DNA of 51,222 nt from Paucimonas sp. GTDB lineage: Bacteria > Pseudomonadota > Gammaproteobacteria > Burkholderiales > Burkholderiaceae_D. The position numbers and the translations under genes are program-made. A model generated the notes under the pieces. The model was not told the DNA's origin. It saw only the letters and a program-made list of their open reading frames with translations, and ran no database searches. The first letter of the stretch is position 1, and every line of letters starts with the position of its first letter. Location: the NCBI GenBank assembly GCA_028292545.1, contig JAQGMC010000144.1, positions 1-51,222 of the forward strand. The letters are read 5' to 3'. This document shows, in pieces, positions 35,731-43,495 of this stretch.

Positions 35731-37041
35731 ATGAGAGCAATCAAGTCATTGATCGTTGGCGCCAGCCTGCTGGCCACGATCGGCACTGCGGCAGCCCAGC
35801 AAGAGCAATTCGTGCCCTTGCTGTCTTACCGCGTCGGCCCCTATGCTGCCGGCGGCTCCGGCTTCTTTGGCGGCGCCATCGATTACTTCAGCCTGGTCAA
35901 TGCCAATGGCGGCATCAATGGCGTGAAGATCCAGTGGGAGGAATGCGAAACCGAATACAACGCCTCGCGCGGCGTCGAATGCTATGAGCGGACCAAAACC
36001 AAAAATGGCGGCGCCACGCTGGTGGAACCGCTGTCGACCGGCATTGCCTACGGCATCCTGGACCGGGTCGCAACCGACAAGATCCCGATGACCATGATCG
36101 GCTATGGCCGCTCCGATGCAGCCAACGGCAAGGTCTTCCCCTATGTTTTCCCGCTCATCACGAGCTACTGGAACCAGGCTGCCGGCATGGTGAAGTACCT
36201 GGGCGACAAGTCGGGCGGCCTGGACAAGCTCAAGGGCAAGAAGATCGTGCACCTGTACCATGATTCCGCCTTTGGCAAGGAGCCGATGCCGGTGCTGGAA
36301 GCGCAAGCCCAGCAATATGGCTTCGAGCTGATCAAGATACCGGTTGCGCATCCGGGCAACGAGCAGCAATCGCAATGGCTGCAGATCCGCCAGGCCAAGC
36401 CTGATTACGTGATCCTGTGGGGCTGGGGCGTGATGAATGCCGTGGCGCTGAAGACGGCGCAACGCAATGGCTTCCCACGCGAAAAAATGCTGGGCGTGTG
36501 GTGGGCGGGTTCGGAAGAAGATGCGATCCCGGCTGGCGACGCGGCCAAGGGTTACAGCGCAATGACCTTCAACACGCCAGGCAATTATCCGGTGCTGGAC
36601 GACATCCGCAAGAAAGTCTATGGCGCCGGCAAAGGCAATATGGATGACAAGACCCGCGTCGGTTCGGTGTACCACATGCGCGGCGTGACGGCTGCCATCC
36701 TGTGGGTGGAAGGCATACGCAATGCGCAGGAAAAATACGGCAAGGGCAAGGTGATGACGGGCGAGCAGGTGCGCTGGGGCCTGGAAAACCTGAATATCGA
36801 CGCGGCGCGACAAAAAGCACTGGGCGCGGTCAACATGTTCCCGCCGGTGAAGACTTCTTGTGACGACCATGAAGGTTCAGGTGCGCTCAAAGTGCAGCAG
36901 TGGACGGGCACCAAGTGGCAAGCGATCACGCCCAACTGGGTGGTGGGCGACAAGGCGCTGACGCGCAAGCTGCTGGAGGAATCGTCAGCCAAATATGCGG
37001 CCGAGAAAAAAATCACGCCCAAGTGCATGAGCGCCGGCTGA
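35731..37041 (+). CDS. livK: periplasmic substrate-binding protein (LivK-like)
   Basis: The product has 436 residues from ATG 35731, with GGAGG 5 nt upstream. The signal peptide MRAIKSLIVGASLLATIGTA is followed by AAQQ, with cleavage likely after the alanines. The mature protein is a two-lobe type I periplasmic binding protein (peripla_BP_6). It is somewhat longer than the LivK of E. coli (~370), and sequence near SYRVGPYAAGGSGFFGG and TWNQAAGMV lies in the ligand-pocket side. The pocket aromatics and acidic groups differ from amino-acid binders, so the substrate is probably not a simple branched-chain amino acid. It is the specificity component of the operon. Confidence 0.9.
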   Translation: MRAIKSLIVGASLLATIGTAAAQQEQFVPLLSYRVGPYAAGGSGFFGGAIDYFSLVNANGGINGVKIQWEECETEYNASRGVECYERTKTKNGGATLVEPLSTGIAYGILDRVATDKIPMTMIGYGRSDAANGKVFPYVFPLITSYWNQAAGMVKYLGDKSGGLDKLKGKKIVHLYHDSAFGKEPMPVLEAQAQQYGFELIKIPVAHPGNEQQSQWLQIRQAKPDYVILWGWGVMNAVALKTAQRNGFPREKMLGVWWAGSEEDAIPAGDAAKGYSAMTFNTPGNYPVLDDIRKKVYGAGKGNMDDKTRVGSVYHMRGVTAAILWVEGIRNAQEKYGKGKVMTGEQVRWGLENLNIDAARQKALGAVNMFPPVKTSCDDHEGSGALKVQQWTGTKWQAITPNWVVGDKALTRKLLEESSAKYAAEKKITPKCMSAG

Positions 37042-37134
37042 ACCAGGCGGCAAACCTGAAGCGGCAAGGCTGGCAGCGGGGTTGCCAACCTTGTCCAGCC
37101 TTGCCGCCTTCCCCAACCCTGGCTGGAAACGAAC

Positions 37135-37986
37135 ATGAATGCGCCCCTGCCTGCCACCGCCGATGCCGCAACTGAAGGCCTGGAACGGCCTTATCTTGCG
37201 GTCAACAATATCGAAGTCATTAACGACCATGTGATCCTGGTGCTCAAGGGCGTTTCGCTCAAGGTCGCGCCGGGAAAAATAGTGGCGCTGATGGGTGGCA
37301 ATGGCGCCGGCAAATCCACCACGCTGAAATCAATTTCCACGCTGCTGCGCGGCGAGCGCGGTGAAGTAACCAAGGGCAGCATTGAATTCAAGGGCCAGCG
37401 CATCGACCACCTGACGCCCAACCAACTGGTGAGCCGCGGCCTGTCGCAAGTGATGGAAGGCCGCCATTGTTTTGCCCACCTGAGCATCGAGGAAAACCTG
37501 CTGACCGGCGCCTATACCCGGCGCATTTCGCGCGCCGAATTGCGTGAATCGCTGGACAAGGTCTACCACTATTTTCCGCGCCTGAAGCTGCGGCGCCAGT
37601 CGCAAGCTGGCTATACCTCCGGCGGCGAGCAGCAAATGTGCGCCATCGGCCGCGCCTTGATGGCCAAGCCCAGCATGATCCTGCTGGATGAACCTTCGAT
37701 GGGCCTGGCGCCGCAAATCGTGGAAGAGATTTTTGGCATCGTGAAAGACTTGAACACCAGGGAGCAAGTGTCTTTCCTGCTGGCGGAGCAAAACACCACG
37801 GTGGCGCTGCGCTTTGCCGACTTTGGCTACATCCTGGAAAACGGCCGGGTCGTGATGGAAGGCGCGGCCAGCGACCTGGCGGTGAATGAAGATGTGAAGG
37901 AGTTTTATCTCGGCATGTCCGCGGCCGGCCGCAAGAGTTTCCGCGACATGAAATTCTACCGGCGCCGCAAGCGCTGGCTGGCCTGA
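37135..37986 (+). CDS. livF: branched-chain-type ABC transporter ATPase (LivF-like)
   Basis: The 283-residue ATPase has Walker A MGGNGAGKST near 53 and Walker B ILLDEPSMGLAP near 180. The signature is altered to YTSGGEQQM. An N-terminal extension of ~20 residues and a basic C-terminus (MKFYRRRKRWLA) go beyond the E. coli LivF of ~237 residues. It is the second nucleotide-binding subunit with LivG. The ligase-like gene follows after 10 bp. Confidence 0.9.
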   Translation: MNAPLPATADAATEGLERPYLAVNNIEVINDHVILVLKGVSLKVAPGKIVALMGGNGAGKSTTLKSISTLLRGERGEVTKGSIEFKGQRIDHLTPNQLVSRGLSQVMEGRHCFAHLSIEENLLTGAYTRRISRAELRESLDKVYHYFPRLKLRRQSQAGYTSGGEQQMCAIGRALMAKPSMILLDEPSMGLAPQIVEEIFGIVKDLNTREQVSFLLAEQNTTVALRFADFGYILENGRVVMEGAASDLAVNEDVKEFYLGMSAAGRKSFRDMKFYRRRKRWLA

Positions 37987-37996
37987 GGCAGCGGAC

Positions 37997-39274
37997 ATGA
38001 ACCAGGCTGCTGCAAACCCCGGCGCACAAGCTGCGATGGACGACCTCGAAACGCGCGACCCGGCGCAACGCGAACGTGAACTGCTGGCGCGCCTGCCGCA
38101 ATTGCTGGCACGGGCCAGCAGCGCACCCGGCTGGCAACAGCACTTGCAGGATGTGACGCCAGGCGATATCACTTCGCGCGCGGCATTGGCGCAGTTGCCG
38201 GTGATGCGAAAGTCGGCGCTCAAGGACCTGCAGGCAGCGCTGCCGCCCTTCGGCGGCCTGAACCTGACGCCGCTTGCGCGCCTGTCGCGGGTATTCATGT
38301 CGCCGGGCCCGATCTTCGATCCCGAGGGTCGCGGCGAAGACTGGTGGCGCTATGCGCGGCCTTTCTTTGCGCTTGGCTTGCGCGAAGGCGACCTGCTGCA
38401 AAACTGCTTTTCCTACCATTTCACGCCAGCCGCCTTCATGGTGGAAAGCGGCGCGCGCCGCCTGGGCTGTCCGGTGATACCGGCCGGCAGCGGCCAGACG
38501 GAAATGCAGGTGCAGGCAATCGCCGCGCTGCGCCCGCGCGCTTATGCCGGCACGCCCTCCTTCCTGAAGATCATCCTGGAAAAAGCGCTGGAACTGGGCG
38601 CCGACATCAGCAGCCTGCAAAAGGCGCTGGTGGGGGCCGAAGCCCTGCCACCTTCGCTGCGCAAATGGCTGCAGGAGCATGGCGTGCCCGACGTGCTGCA
38701 AACCTATGGCTCGGCCGACGTCGGCAACATCGCCTATGAAACGATGAGCGCGGGCCAGGTCAATCCCGGCATGGTGCTGGATGAAGAAATCCTGCTGGAG
38801 ATTGTGCGCCCCGGCACTGGCGACCCGGTGGCCGAAGGCGAGGTCGGCGAAGTGCTGGTGACGGCCTTCAACCCCGACTATCCCCTGTTGCGCTTTGCCA
38901 CCGGCGACTTGAGCGCCGTGCTGCCCGGGCTCTCGCGCTGCGGCCGCACTAATACCCGCATCAAGGGTTGGATGGGGCGGGCCGACCAGGCCACCAAGGT
39001 GCGCGCCATGTTTGTCCACCCGTCCCAGGTGGCCGAGGTGGTGCGGCGCCATCCTGAAGTACAGCGCGCGCGCCTTGTGATCAGCGGCGAAATGGCAAAC
39101 GATGTGATGACGCTGGTGTGCGAAGTCGCTGATCCGCAAAACGCCGGGCTGGCGCCGGGTATCGTCGCCAGCATCCGCGACGTGACCAAGCTGCGCGGCG
39201 AAGTGCAATTGGTCCAGGCCGGCAGCCTGCCGAACGATGGGAAAGTGATCGAGGACGCCCGCAGGTACGAATGA
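37997..39274 (+). CDS. PaaK-like adenylate-forming protein with altered P-loop
   Basis: The 425-residue protein has the phenylacetate-CoA ligase size and fold. TYGSADVGNIAYE matches the PaaK A5 region, FATGDLSAV the A7 region, and GWMGRADQATKV the hinge. The final LPNDGKVIEDARR keeps the C-terminal lysine. The phosphate-binding loop expected as SSGTTG-K reads MSPGPIFDPEGRG, without the Thr/Gly/Lys pattern. That could weaken ATP use or indicate a non-ligase role such as acyl binding. It is the last gene of the operon and ends in a likely terminator. It may complement the acyl-CoA synthetase encoded at the other end. Confidence 0.85.
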   Translation: MNQAAANPGAQAAMDDLETRDPAQRERELLARLPQLLARASSAPGWQQHLQDVTPGDITSRAALAQLPVMRKSALKDLQAALPPFGGLNLTPLARLSRVFMSPGPIFDPEGRGEDWWRYARPFFALGLREGDLLQNCFSYHFTPAAFMVESGARRLGCPVIPAGSGQTEMQVQAIAALRPRAYAGTPSFLKIILEKALELGADISSLQKALVGAEALPPSLRKWLQEHGVPDVLQTYGSADVGNIAYETMSAGQVNPGMVLDEEILLEIVRPGTGDPVAEGEVGEVLVTAFNPDYPLLRFATGDLSAVLPGLSRCGRTNTRIKGWMGRADQATKVRAMFVHPSQVAEVVRRHPEVQRARLVISGEMANDVMTLVCEVADPQNAGLAPGIVASIRDVTKLRGEVQLVQAGSLPNDGKVIEDARRYE

Positions 39275-39307
39275 ATTAAATGCCGAACGGAACTATTTTT
39301 CGCACAT

Positions 39308-39331
39308 TGTTACTAAGGCGTAACAGTTTTT
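39308..39331 (+). terminator. probable terminator of the ligase-transporter operon
   Basis: TGTTAC and GTAACA form a 6-bp stem around TAAGGC, followed by GTTTTT. The stem is AT-rich and short, so strength is moderate. It lies 34 bp after the PaaK-like stop. Confidence 0.55.
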
Positions 39332-39382
39332 CGGCCTGGCTGGATGGCGGCCTCCCTTGAGGGCTTCGTTGTTGAGGCGTTT

Positions 39383-39430
39383 GTCGACGTGACGGTCGAT
39401 GTGTTTGTCGATGTGCTTGTGGATTCGTTT
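39383..39430. repeat. 12-bp imperfect tandem repeat, four units
   Basis: GTCGACGTGACG, GTCGATGTGTTT, GTCGATGTGCTT and GTGGATTCGTTT follow each other at 39383, 39395, 39407 and 39419 with exact 12-bp periodicity. Confidence 0.8.
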
Positions 39431-39622
39431 TTAATCGCGCCCGGCTGGCACGCCGCTCGGGCAACCTGCCCCCCGGAGGCCAGTAATGGGATTCCGTATC
39501 ACCCCACTCCCCCAAGCCGAGCATCCCGACCTGCCCGACAGTGAAGACCGGGTCGACGGCAAGCCGGCCGTCAACTATCCGCGGCGACTGGCGTGCAGTA
39601 GGCCCACCCTGGAGCCCCAAGC

Positions 39623-39964
39623 ATGAGCGAGTTGCGTTTGCCGGGCCATGTCGTGGCCCAGATCGACAATTTCCTGAGCGCCGCACCGGCGGGCGCGAAG
39701 CTGCAGAAGATCGCCCGCGGCGGCGAAACCATCCTGTATTTCAAAAACCCGCACTGCAATGCGCAGCACCTGGTGACCAAGCTGCTGCATGGCGGCGTGC
39801 GCGGCAAGACGCCGGTATTGGTGCTGGTGGACGACGACTGGAAGGAAGGCCGCGCCGAAAAGGGTCCGAAGGCGCGGGAACGGATAGACGCCGCCGTGCC
39901 GGCTTTAAGGACCAGCAAGGAAGCCCGGGCACTGGCGCAACGAGGCGCCGCGCGCGGGAAGTGA
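39623..39964 (+). CDS. small unknown soluble protein
   Basis: The 113-residue product starts at ATG 39623, with a GGAG about 10 nt upstream (CCCTGGAGCCCCAAGCATG). It is mixed alpha/beta by appearance: GGETILYFKNPHCNAQHLVTKLLHG may form a fold core, and TPVLVLVDDDW is a beta-strand ending in acidic residues. The C-terminus is basic and helical. I do not recognise the family. Codon use looks like the neighbours, so it is likely a real gene. Confidence 0.6.
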   Translation: MSELRLPGHVVAQIDNFLSAAPAGAKLQKIARGGETILYFKNPHCNAQHLVTKLLHGGVRGKTPVLVLVDDDWKEGRAEKGPKARERIDAAVPALRTSKEARALAQRGAARGK

Positions 39965-40030
39965 CTCAACCCCGGACTCAACCCCGGACTCACCCCCAGA
40001 ATCAACCCATCAACCCATGACTCAACCCTG
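39963..40030. repeat. 12-bp tandem repeats between convergent genes
   Basis: GACTCAACCCCG occurs at 39963-39974 and 39975-39986, followed by a degenerate copy at 39987 and looser AATCAACCC/ATCAACCC copies. A last GACTCAACCCTG at 40019 contains the stop of the minus-strand gene. The stop of the plus-strand gene lies in the first copy. Confidence 0.8.
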
Positions 40031-40291
40031 TCCCGGCACCTTCGGCGAGGGTTGCTGCGCGCGGTCCTTGCCGGCATTGGCCTTGACCACTTCTTCCACG
40101 CCGCGCTGCTCGCGGTTGTCGGTGTCTTGCTGGCCGCTGACGATGTCCTTGTAAGCCTGCTTCATCACTTCGCGCGGGCCGCTTTGCTGGCTGTCGGCCG
40201 ATTCATCATGTTCGTTGGGCTGGCGCGGCATCGCATCGTCGCGCACCGGGCGCCCTGTCCTTACCTGGAAAGTCTTTCCATCGGTCTTCAT
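40022..40291 (-). CDS. small hydrophilic unknown protein
   Basis: The product has 89 residues from ATG 40289-40291, with AAGGAG 5-6 nt upstream. It is very polar, rich in Gln, Asp, Glu and Arg (RQPNEHDESADSQQSGPREV, YKDIVSGQQDTDNREQRG), and probably disordered, with no signal peptide. It resembles the small hydrophilic stress- or desiccation-linked proteins of soil betaproteobacteria in composition only. I do not recognise a family. The strong ribosome site supports it as a real gene. Confidence 0.55.
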   Translation of the reverse strand: MKTDGKTFQVRTGRPVRDDAMPRQPNEHDESADSQQSGPREVMKQAYKDIVSGQQDTDNREQRGVEEVVKANAGKDRAQQPSPKVPGQG

Positions 40292-40415
40292 GAAACTCCT
40301 TGGTTTCCGGCTGGCGCCGGCAATGCGGGAATTCAATTTCGACCGGGATGGGGGCGCGGAATTCCCGCCCTTGCTGTGCAACAAGGACGGCATTCGAGCC
40401 TGCGCCGAAACAGCG

Positions 40416-40718
40416 TCAGACGCCCTCGACCAGGAACAGGCGACCCGTGGAATACGCCAGCCGCAGCGCCTTGGCCTCGGTGTATTCGGCTGAGTCATAC
40501 CACTTGCGTGCCTGCTGCAGGGAATCGAATTCGACAATGACGGTGCGCCAGCCATTGCCGTGCTGCTCGTCCCCGCCTTCGACCTGGTCGCGCTTGCCGC
40601 CGCGCACCAGCCAGCGCCCGCCATATTGTTCTATCGTTGCATTGGCCAGCGGTTGGTAATCCGGATAGCGCTCCGGATTGCTGACTTGGATTTCGGCGAC
40701 GACATAGGCTTTGGGCAT
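40416..40718 (-). CDS. DUF1330-type small protein
   Basis: The product has 100 residues from ATG 40716-40718 with AGGA upstream. AYVVAEIQVSNPERYPDYQ at the N-terminus and the middle segment RTVIVEFDSLQQARKWYDSA match the DUF1330 / dimeric alpha-beta-barrel pattern, with the conserved EF and WY. Structures of this family are ferredoxin-like dimers of unknown function. It is in line with the nitronate monooxygenase gene, whose stop codon end lies 10 bp upstream. Confidence 0.85.
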   Translation of the reverse strand: MPKAYVVAEIQVSNPERYPDYQPLANATIEQYGGRWLVRGGKRDQVEGGDEQHGNGWRTVIVEFDSLQQARKWYDSAEYTEAKALRLAYSTGRLFLVEGV

Positions 40719-40728
40719 GGCACTGTCC

Positions 40729-41676
40729 TTACAGGGCAAGCCGCTGGCGCGCGGCGATGTATTCGCGTTTGAGCTTGTCGACCACGGCCGCGGTTGGCAG
40801 CACTTCATCCATCAGGCCCACGCCCTGGCCGGCGCCCCAGATATCGCGCCAGGTCTTGGCCGGGCCGAAATCCATCTTGCTCTTGTCGGCCTGGGGCAGG
40901 TTGTCCGGGTCCAGGCCGGCGCGCTCGATCGAGCGCCGCAGGTAGTTGCCATGCACGCCGGAGAACAGGTTGGAATAGATCACATCCGCAGCGGCGGAAT
41001 CGAGTATCGCCTGGCGGTACTCGTCATGGATATTGGCTTCCGTCGTGGCCAGGAAGCGCGAGCCGATATAGGCCAGGTCTGCGCCCATTGCCTGCGCCGA
41101 CAGGATGGCGTCGCCGGTTGCAATCGCGCCCGACAATACCACCGGGCCCTTGAAGATTTTGCGCACTTCACCCACCAGCGCAAACGGCGACAGCGTACCG
41201 GCATGGCCGCCAGCGCCGGCCGCAACCAGGATCAGCCCATCCACGCCGGCTTCCAGCGCCTTGTTGGCATGACGGATTGAAATCACGTCATGCAGCACGA
41301 TGCCGCCATAACTGTGCACGGCGTCCAGCATTTCGCGCGGCGGCGCGCGCAGCGAGGAAATGACGATCGGTATGCGATGCCGCACGCAGGTTTCCACATC
41401 CTGCGCCAGCCGCACATTGGAGTGGTGCACGATCTGGTTGACTGCAATCGGGCCAATGATGGCGTCCGGATTGGCTTGCTTGTAGGCCTGCAAGTCATCC
41501 TGGATTTCAGTCAGCCACTGGTCCAGCGCTTCCTGCGGCCGCGCATTGAGCGCCGGGAAGCTGCCGACGATGCCGGCCTTGCACTGGGCCTTGACCAGGG
41601 CCGGGCCGCTGGCGATGAACATGGGGGAAGCGACAACGGGCAAGGCAAGGTTCTGGAGTACGGGAGGCAAAGCCAT
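40729..41676 (-). CDS. nitronate monooxygenase / 2-nitropropane dioxygenase-type flavoprotein
   Basis: The 315-residue enzyme has a TIM barrel that binds FMN. Recognised segments are VVASPMFIASGP near 15 and the phosphate-binding AAGAGGHAGTLSPFALV near 155, with the catalytic-type His in GGHAG. GAIATGDAILSAQAMGADLAYIGSRFLAT follows. It belongs to the nitronate monooxygenase family, which also includes enzymes with other substrates such as FabK. No nitro-compound genes are adjacent, so the substrate is open. It is the first gene of a two-gene unit with the DUF1330 protein. Confidence 0.88.
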   Translation of the reverse strand: MALPPVLQNLALPVVASPMFIASGPALVKAQCKAGIVGSFPALNARPQEALDQWLTEIQDDLQAYKQANPDAIIGPIAVNQIVHHSNVRLAQDVETCVRHRIPIVISSLRAPPREMLDAVHSYGGIVLHDVISIRHANKALEAGVDGLILVAAGAGGHAGTLSPFALVGEVRKIFKGPVVLSGAIATGDAILSAQAMGADLAYIGSRFLATTEANIHDEYRQAILDSAAADVIYSNLFSGVHGNYLRRSIERAGLDPDNLPQADKSKMDFGPAKTWRDIWGAGQGVGLMDEVLPTAAVVDKLKREYIAARQRLAL

Positions 41677-41891
41677 TGAAACCTCATTCAGGTAGGAAGG
41701 CCGGAAGCGGCCGGCGCGATGGCAAGGGCTGCGACGATTATAGGTCAGTAAAAGAACGGTCGTGCTGGATTGATTCCTCTATTGCGGCAAGCGCCAGGCT
41801 GCGCCCGATTCCGGCAGGAACGCTTGCGGGGGAGCTGCAATCGGTGCCAACAGCAGGCGCTGCGCCAGGCCCGGCCCATCCCAAGATCAAG

Positions 41892-42797
41892 TCAGCGATC
41901 GACCAGCATGCCGTCTTCGACGCTGGCGACGCCGGCTTTCACCAATTGCGCCACGGTCCAGTCGCCCAGCGCATCGTCATCCATTTGCAGGTAGCGGGCG
42001 TTGGCGCTGGCAAACAGCGGTATCTCGCGCATCCAGCGCCTGACATCCGTGATGGGCACCCGGCGCAATTCCAGGAGCCGGAACTTGACCAGTGCGCGAA
42101 AGCCGTTGTGGGCATTGCGCACCGGGTCGGCGGCAAGATAATCGATGCGACGCAGGGCGCGATCGAGTGCGCCGCTGACATCGGTGAAGGGTTTGCCGTG
42201 GCCGGGAATGACGCCGCGCAGGTCAAGCGATGCGATCAGTTCCAGCGTGGCGCGGGCTTCGGCAAAACCGGATTCGCCCTCAAGTTCGGGAAAGATCACG
42301 CCAAAGCCGTTTTCCCATAGCGCATCGGCTGAAATCAGCAAGCCCTCGGCCGGGCAATACAGCACCAGCGAATGCGGATCATGGCCGGGCGCAGCCAGCA
42401 CATCCCAGTCAAGCTCACCCAGGCGCAGGCGCTCGCCGCCAGCCAGGGTCGCGTCGAAACTGAAACGCGGGCACTGCTGGGCAGTCATGCGGTAGGTCAG
42501 CAAATCCTGGTCCCAGTCGCGCACTGCGGCGGCATCGGCCGCCGGTATCGTCGTGTGGCAGCCGTAGCGCGCCTGCAGCGCCGCATTGCCGCCGCAATGG
42601 TCGGAATGCAAGTGGGTGTTGACCAGCCGGTCAAGCTTGCGTGCGCCCAGGCCGTGTTGCACCAGCGCCAGCGTCTGTTCGCTGTGGATCACATAGCCAG
42701 AGTCGACCAGCGCCGTATCTTCCGGCCCGATGAACAGGATATTGTTGGCCGACAGCCAGCCCCGTTCAAATACCTGCATGCAGGCCGGGATTTTCAT
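41892..42797 (-). CDS. metallo-beta-lactamase-fold hydrolase
   Basis: The product has 301 residues from ATG 42795-42797, whose ATGA overlaps the stop of the gene upstream, showing translational coupling. The metal motif NTHLHSDHCGG near 77 is intact HxHxDH. A later APGHDPHS supplies the next histidine, and SADALWENG and GVIPGHGKPF complete the ligand set. This is the general glyoxalase-II-like group. Candidate substrates include thioesters and lactones; no specific one can be named. It is cytoplasmic. Confidence 0.9.
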   Translation of the reverse strand: MKIPACMQVFERGWLSANNILFIGPEDTALVDSGYVIHSEQTLALVQHGLGARKLDRLVNTHLHSDHCGGNAALQARYGCHTTIPAADAAAVRDWDQDLLTYRMTAQQCPRFSFDATLAGGERLRLGELDWDVLAAPGHDPHSLVLYCPAEGLLISADALWENGFGVIFPELEGESGFAEARATLELIASLDLRGVIPGHGKPFTDVSGALDRALRRIDYLAADPVRNAHNGFRALVKFRLLELRRVPITDVRRWMREIPLFASANARYLQMDDDALGDWTVAQLVKAGVASVEDGMLVDR

Positions 42798-43243
42798 TTC
42801 TTCATCTGGAAGGCAAGCGAGATTTTTGCAAACTCCACCAGCAAGTCGCGGCTGCCGCCATTGAAGGTGACGAAGGCAGTGCCGGTGCGCACCACCAGCC
42901 GCGGCGGGAATAGCCAGCTCAGGTAGGGAATGCCAATCATCTTGGCGCTGCGCACGTCGCGCCATTCGACGCGCCGGTCATAGAGCCAGGTCTGGCGGAT
43001 GCCGCTGGCATCGATGGTCAGCACCGAGCGCAGGAACCAGTAATAGCTGAGCACCAGCATCAGGCCCGCGCCCAGCAACAGCATTTGCACCGCAAAACCG
43101 TATTGCAGCAAGGGGAAACGCAGCATGATGCGAATGCCATACAGGACCAGCACGGCGCATACGACGCTGGCCAGTATCTTGAAGCCGGCGCCATAGGTGG
43201 GGCCGGTGACGGTGCGTGCCGGCTGGTAGAAACCGTTGCTCAT
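42794..43243 (-). CDS. two-TM small membrane protein with PH-like tail
   Basis: The product has 149 residues from ATG 43241-43243. Two transmembrane helices (AGFKILASVVCAVLVLYGI near 19 and QMLLLGAGLMLVLSYYWF near 53) are followed by a soluble tail, TIDASGIRQTWLYDRRVEWRDV, resembling a bacterial PH-like domain. Its stop overlaps the MBL-fold start by 4 bp. No function is known to me. Confidence 0.65.
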   Translation of the reverse strand: MSNGFYQPARTVTGPTYGAGFKILASVVCAVLVLYGIRIMLRFPLLQYGFAVQMLLLGAGLMLVLSYYWFLRSVLTIDASGIRQTWLYDRRVEWRDVRSAKMIGIPYLSWLFPPRLVVRTGTAFVTFNGGSRDLLVEFAKISLAFQMKK

Positions 43244-43256
43244 GCGTTGATTGTCT

Positions 43257-43493
43257 TCATGTGGTTTTGCTTTCCCGGCCGGGGTTTGCCAGGGCGAGCG
43301 CCTGGCGCCGGGCCTGCACCGCTTGCAGCACCGCGCGCCGCTCTGCATTGCTTGCGCTGCCCCAGGCGGCTATTTCATCGAGTGTGCGCAGGCAGCCTTC
43401 GCAGAGGCCGCTGCCCGCATCCATGCGGCAGATATTGACGCAAGGCGAAGCGGGAGCCGGATCGCTGTCATTCATTTGCGCCTGGGCTTGCAT
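43257..43493 (-). CDS. DUF1289-type small cysteine-rich protein
   Basis: The 78-residue product begins at ATG 43491-43493, two bases after the HMG-CoA lyase stop; an internal ATG at 43475 is the alternative start. The DUF1289 pattern is clear: SPCVNICRMDAGSGLCEGC, then LDEIAAW. The four cysteines probably bind zinc or another metal. The family is widespread in proteobacteria with unknown function. It is co-transcribed with mvaB and the membrane protein gene downstream. Confidence 0.88.
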   Translation of the reverse strand: MQAQAQMNDSDPAPASPCVNICRMDAGSGLCEGCLRTLDEIAAWGSASNAERRAVLQAVQARRQALALANPGRESKTT

Positions 43494-43495
43494 GT

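Larger units (their letters stand above)
39275..39622. other. intergenic region after the operon
   Basis: This ~350-bp stretch contains a likely terminator (39308-39331), a 12-bp tandem array (39383-39430) and no gene I can support. A short plus-strand frame reads VDVTVDVFVDVLVD through the array but has no recognisable start or homology. Confidence 0.45.

Noticed and set aside
37388..39208. A 606-codon minus-strand open frame antisense to livF and the PaaK-like gene
   Set aside because: Same reason: no motifs, His/Gln-rich, and the plus strand has clear genes.
39344..39544. Small plus-strand gene with VDVxVDV repeats
   Set aside because: It reads through a 12-bp tandem array, has no supported start site and no recognisable homology.
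39963..40030. Possible CRISPR-like array
   Set aside because: Units of 12 bp without spacers and no cas genes; it is a plain tandem repeat.
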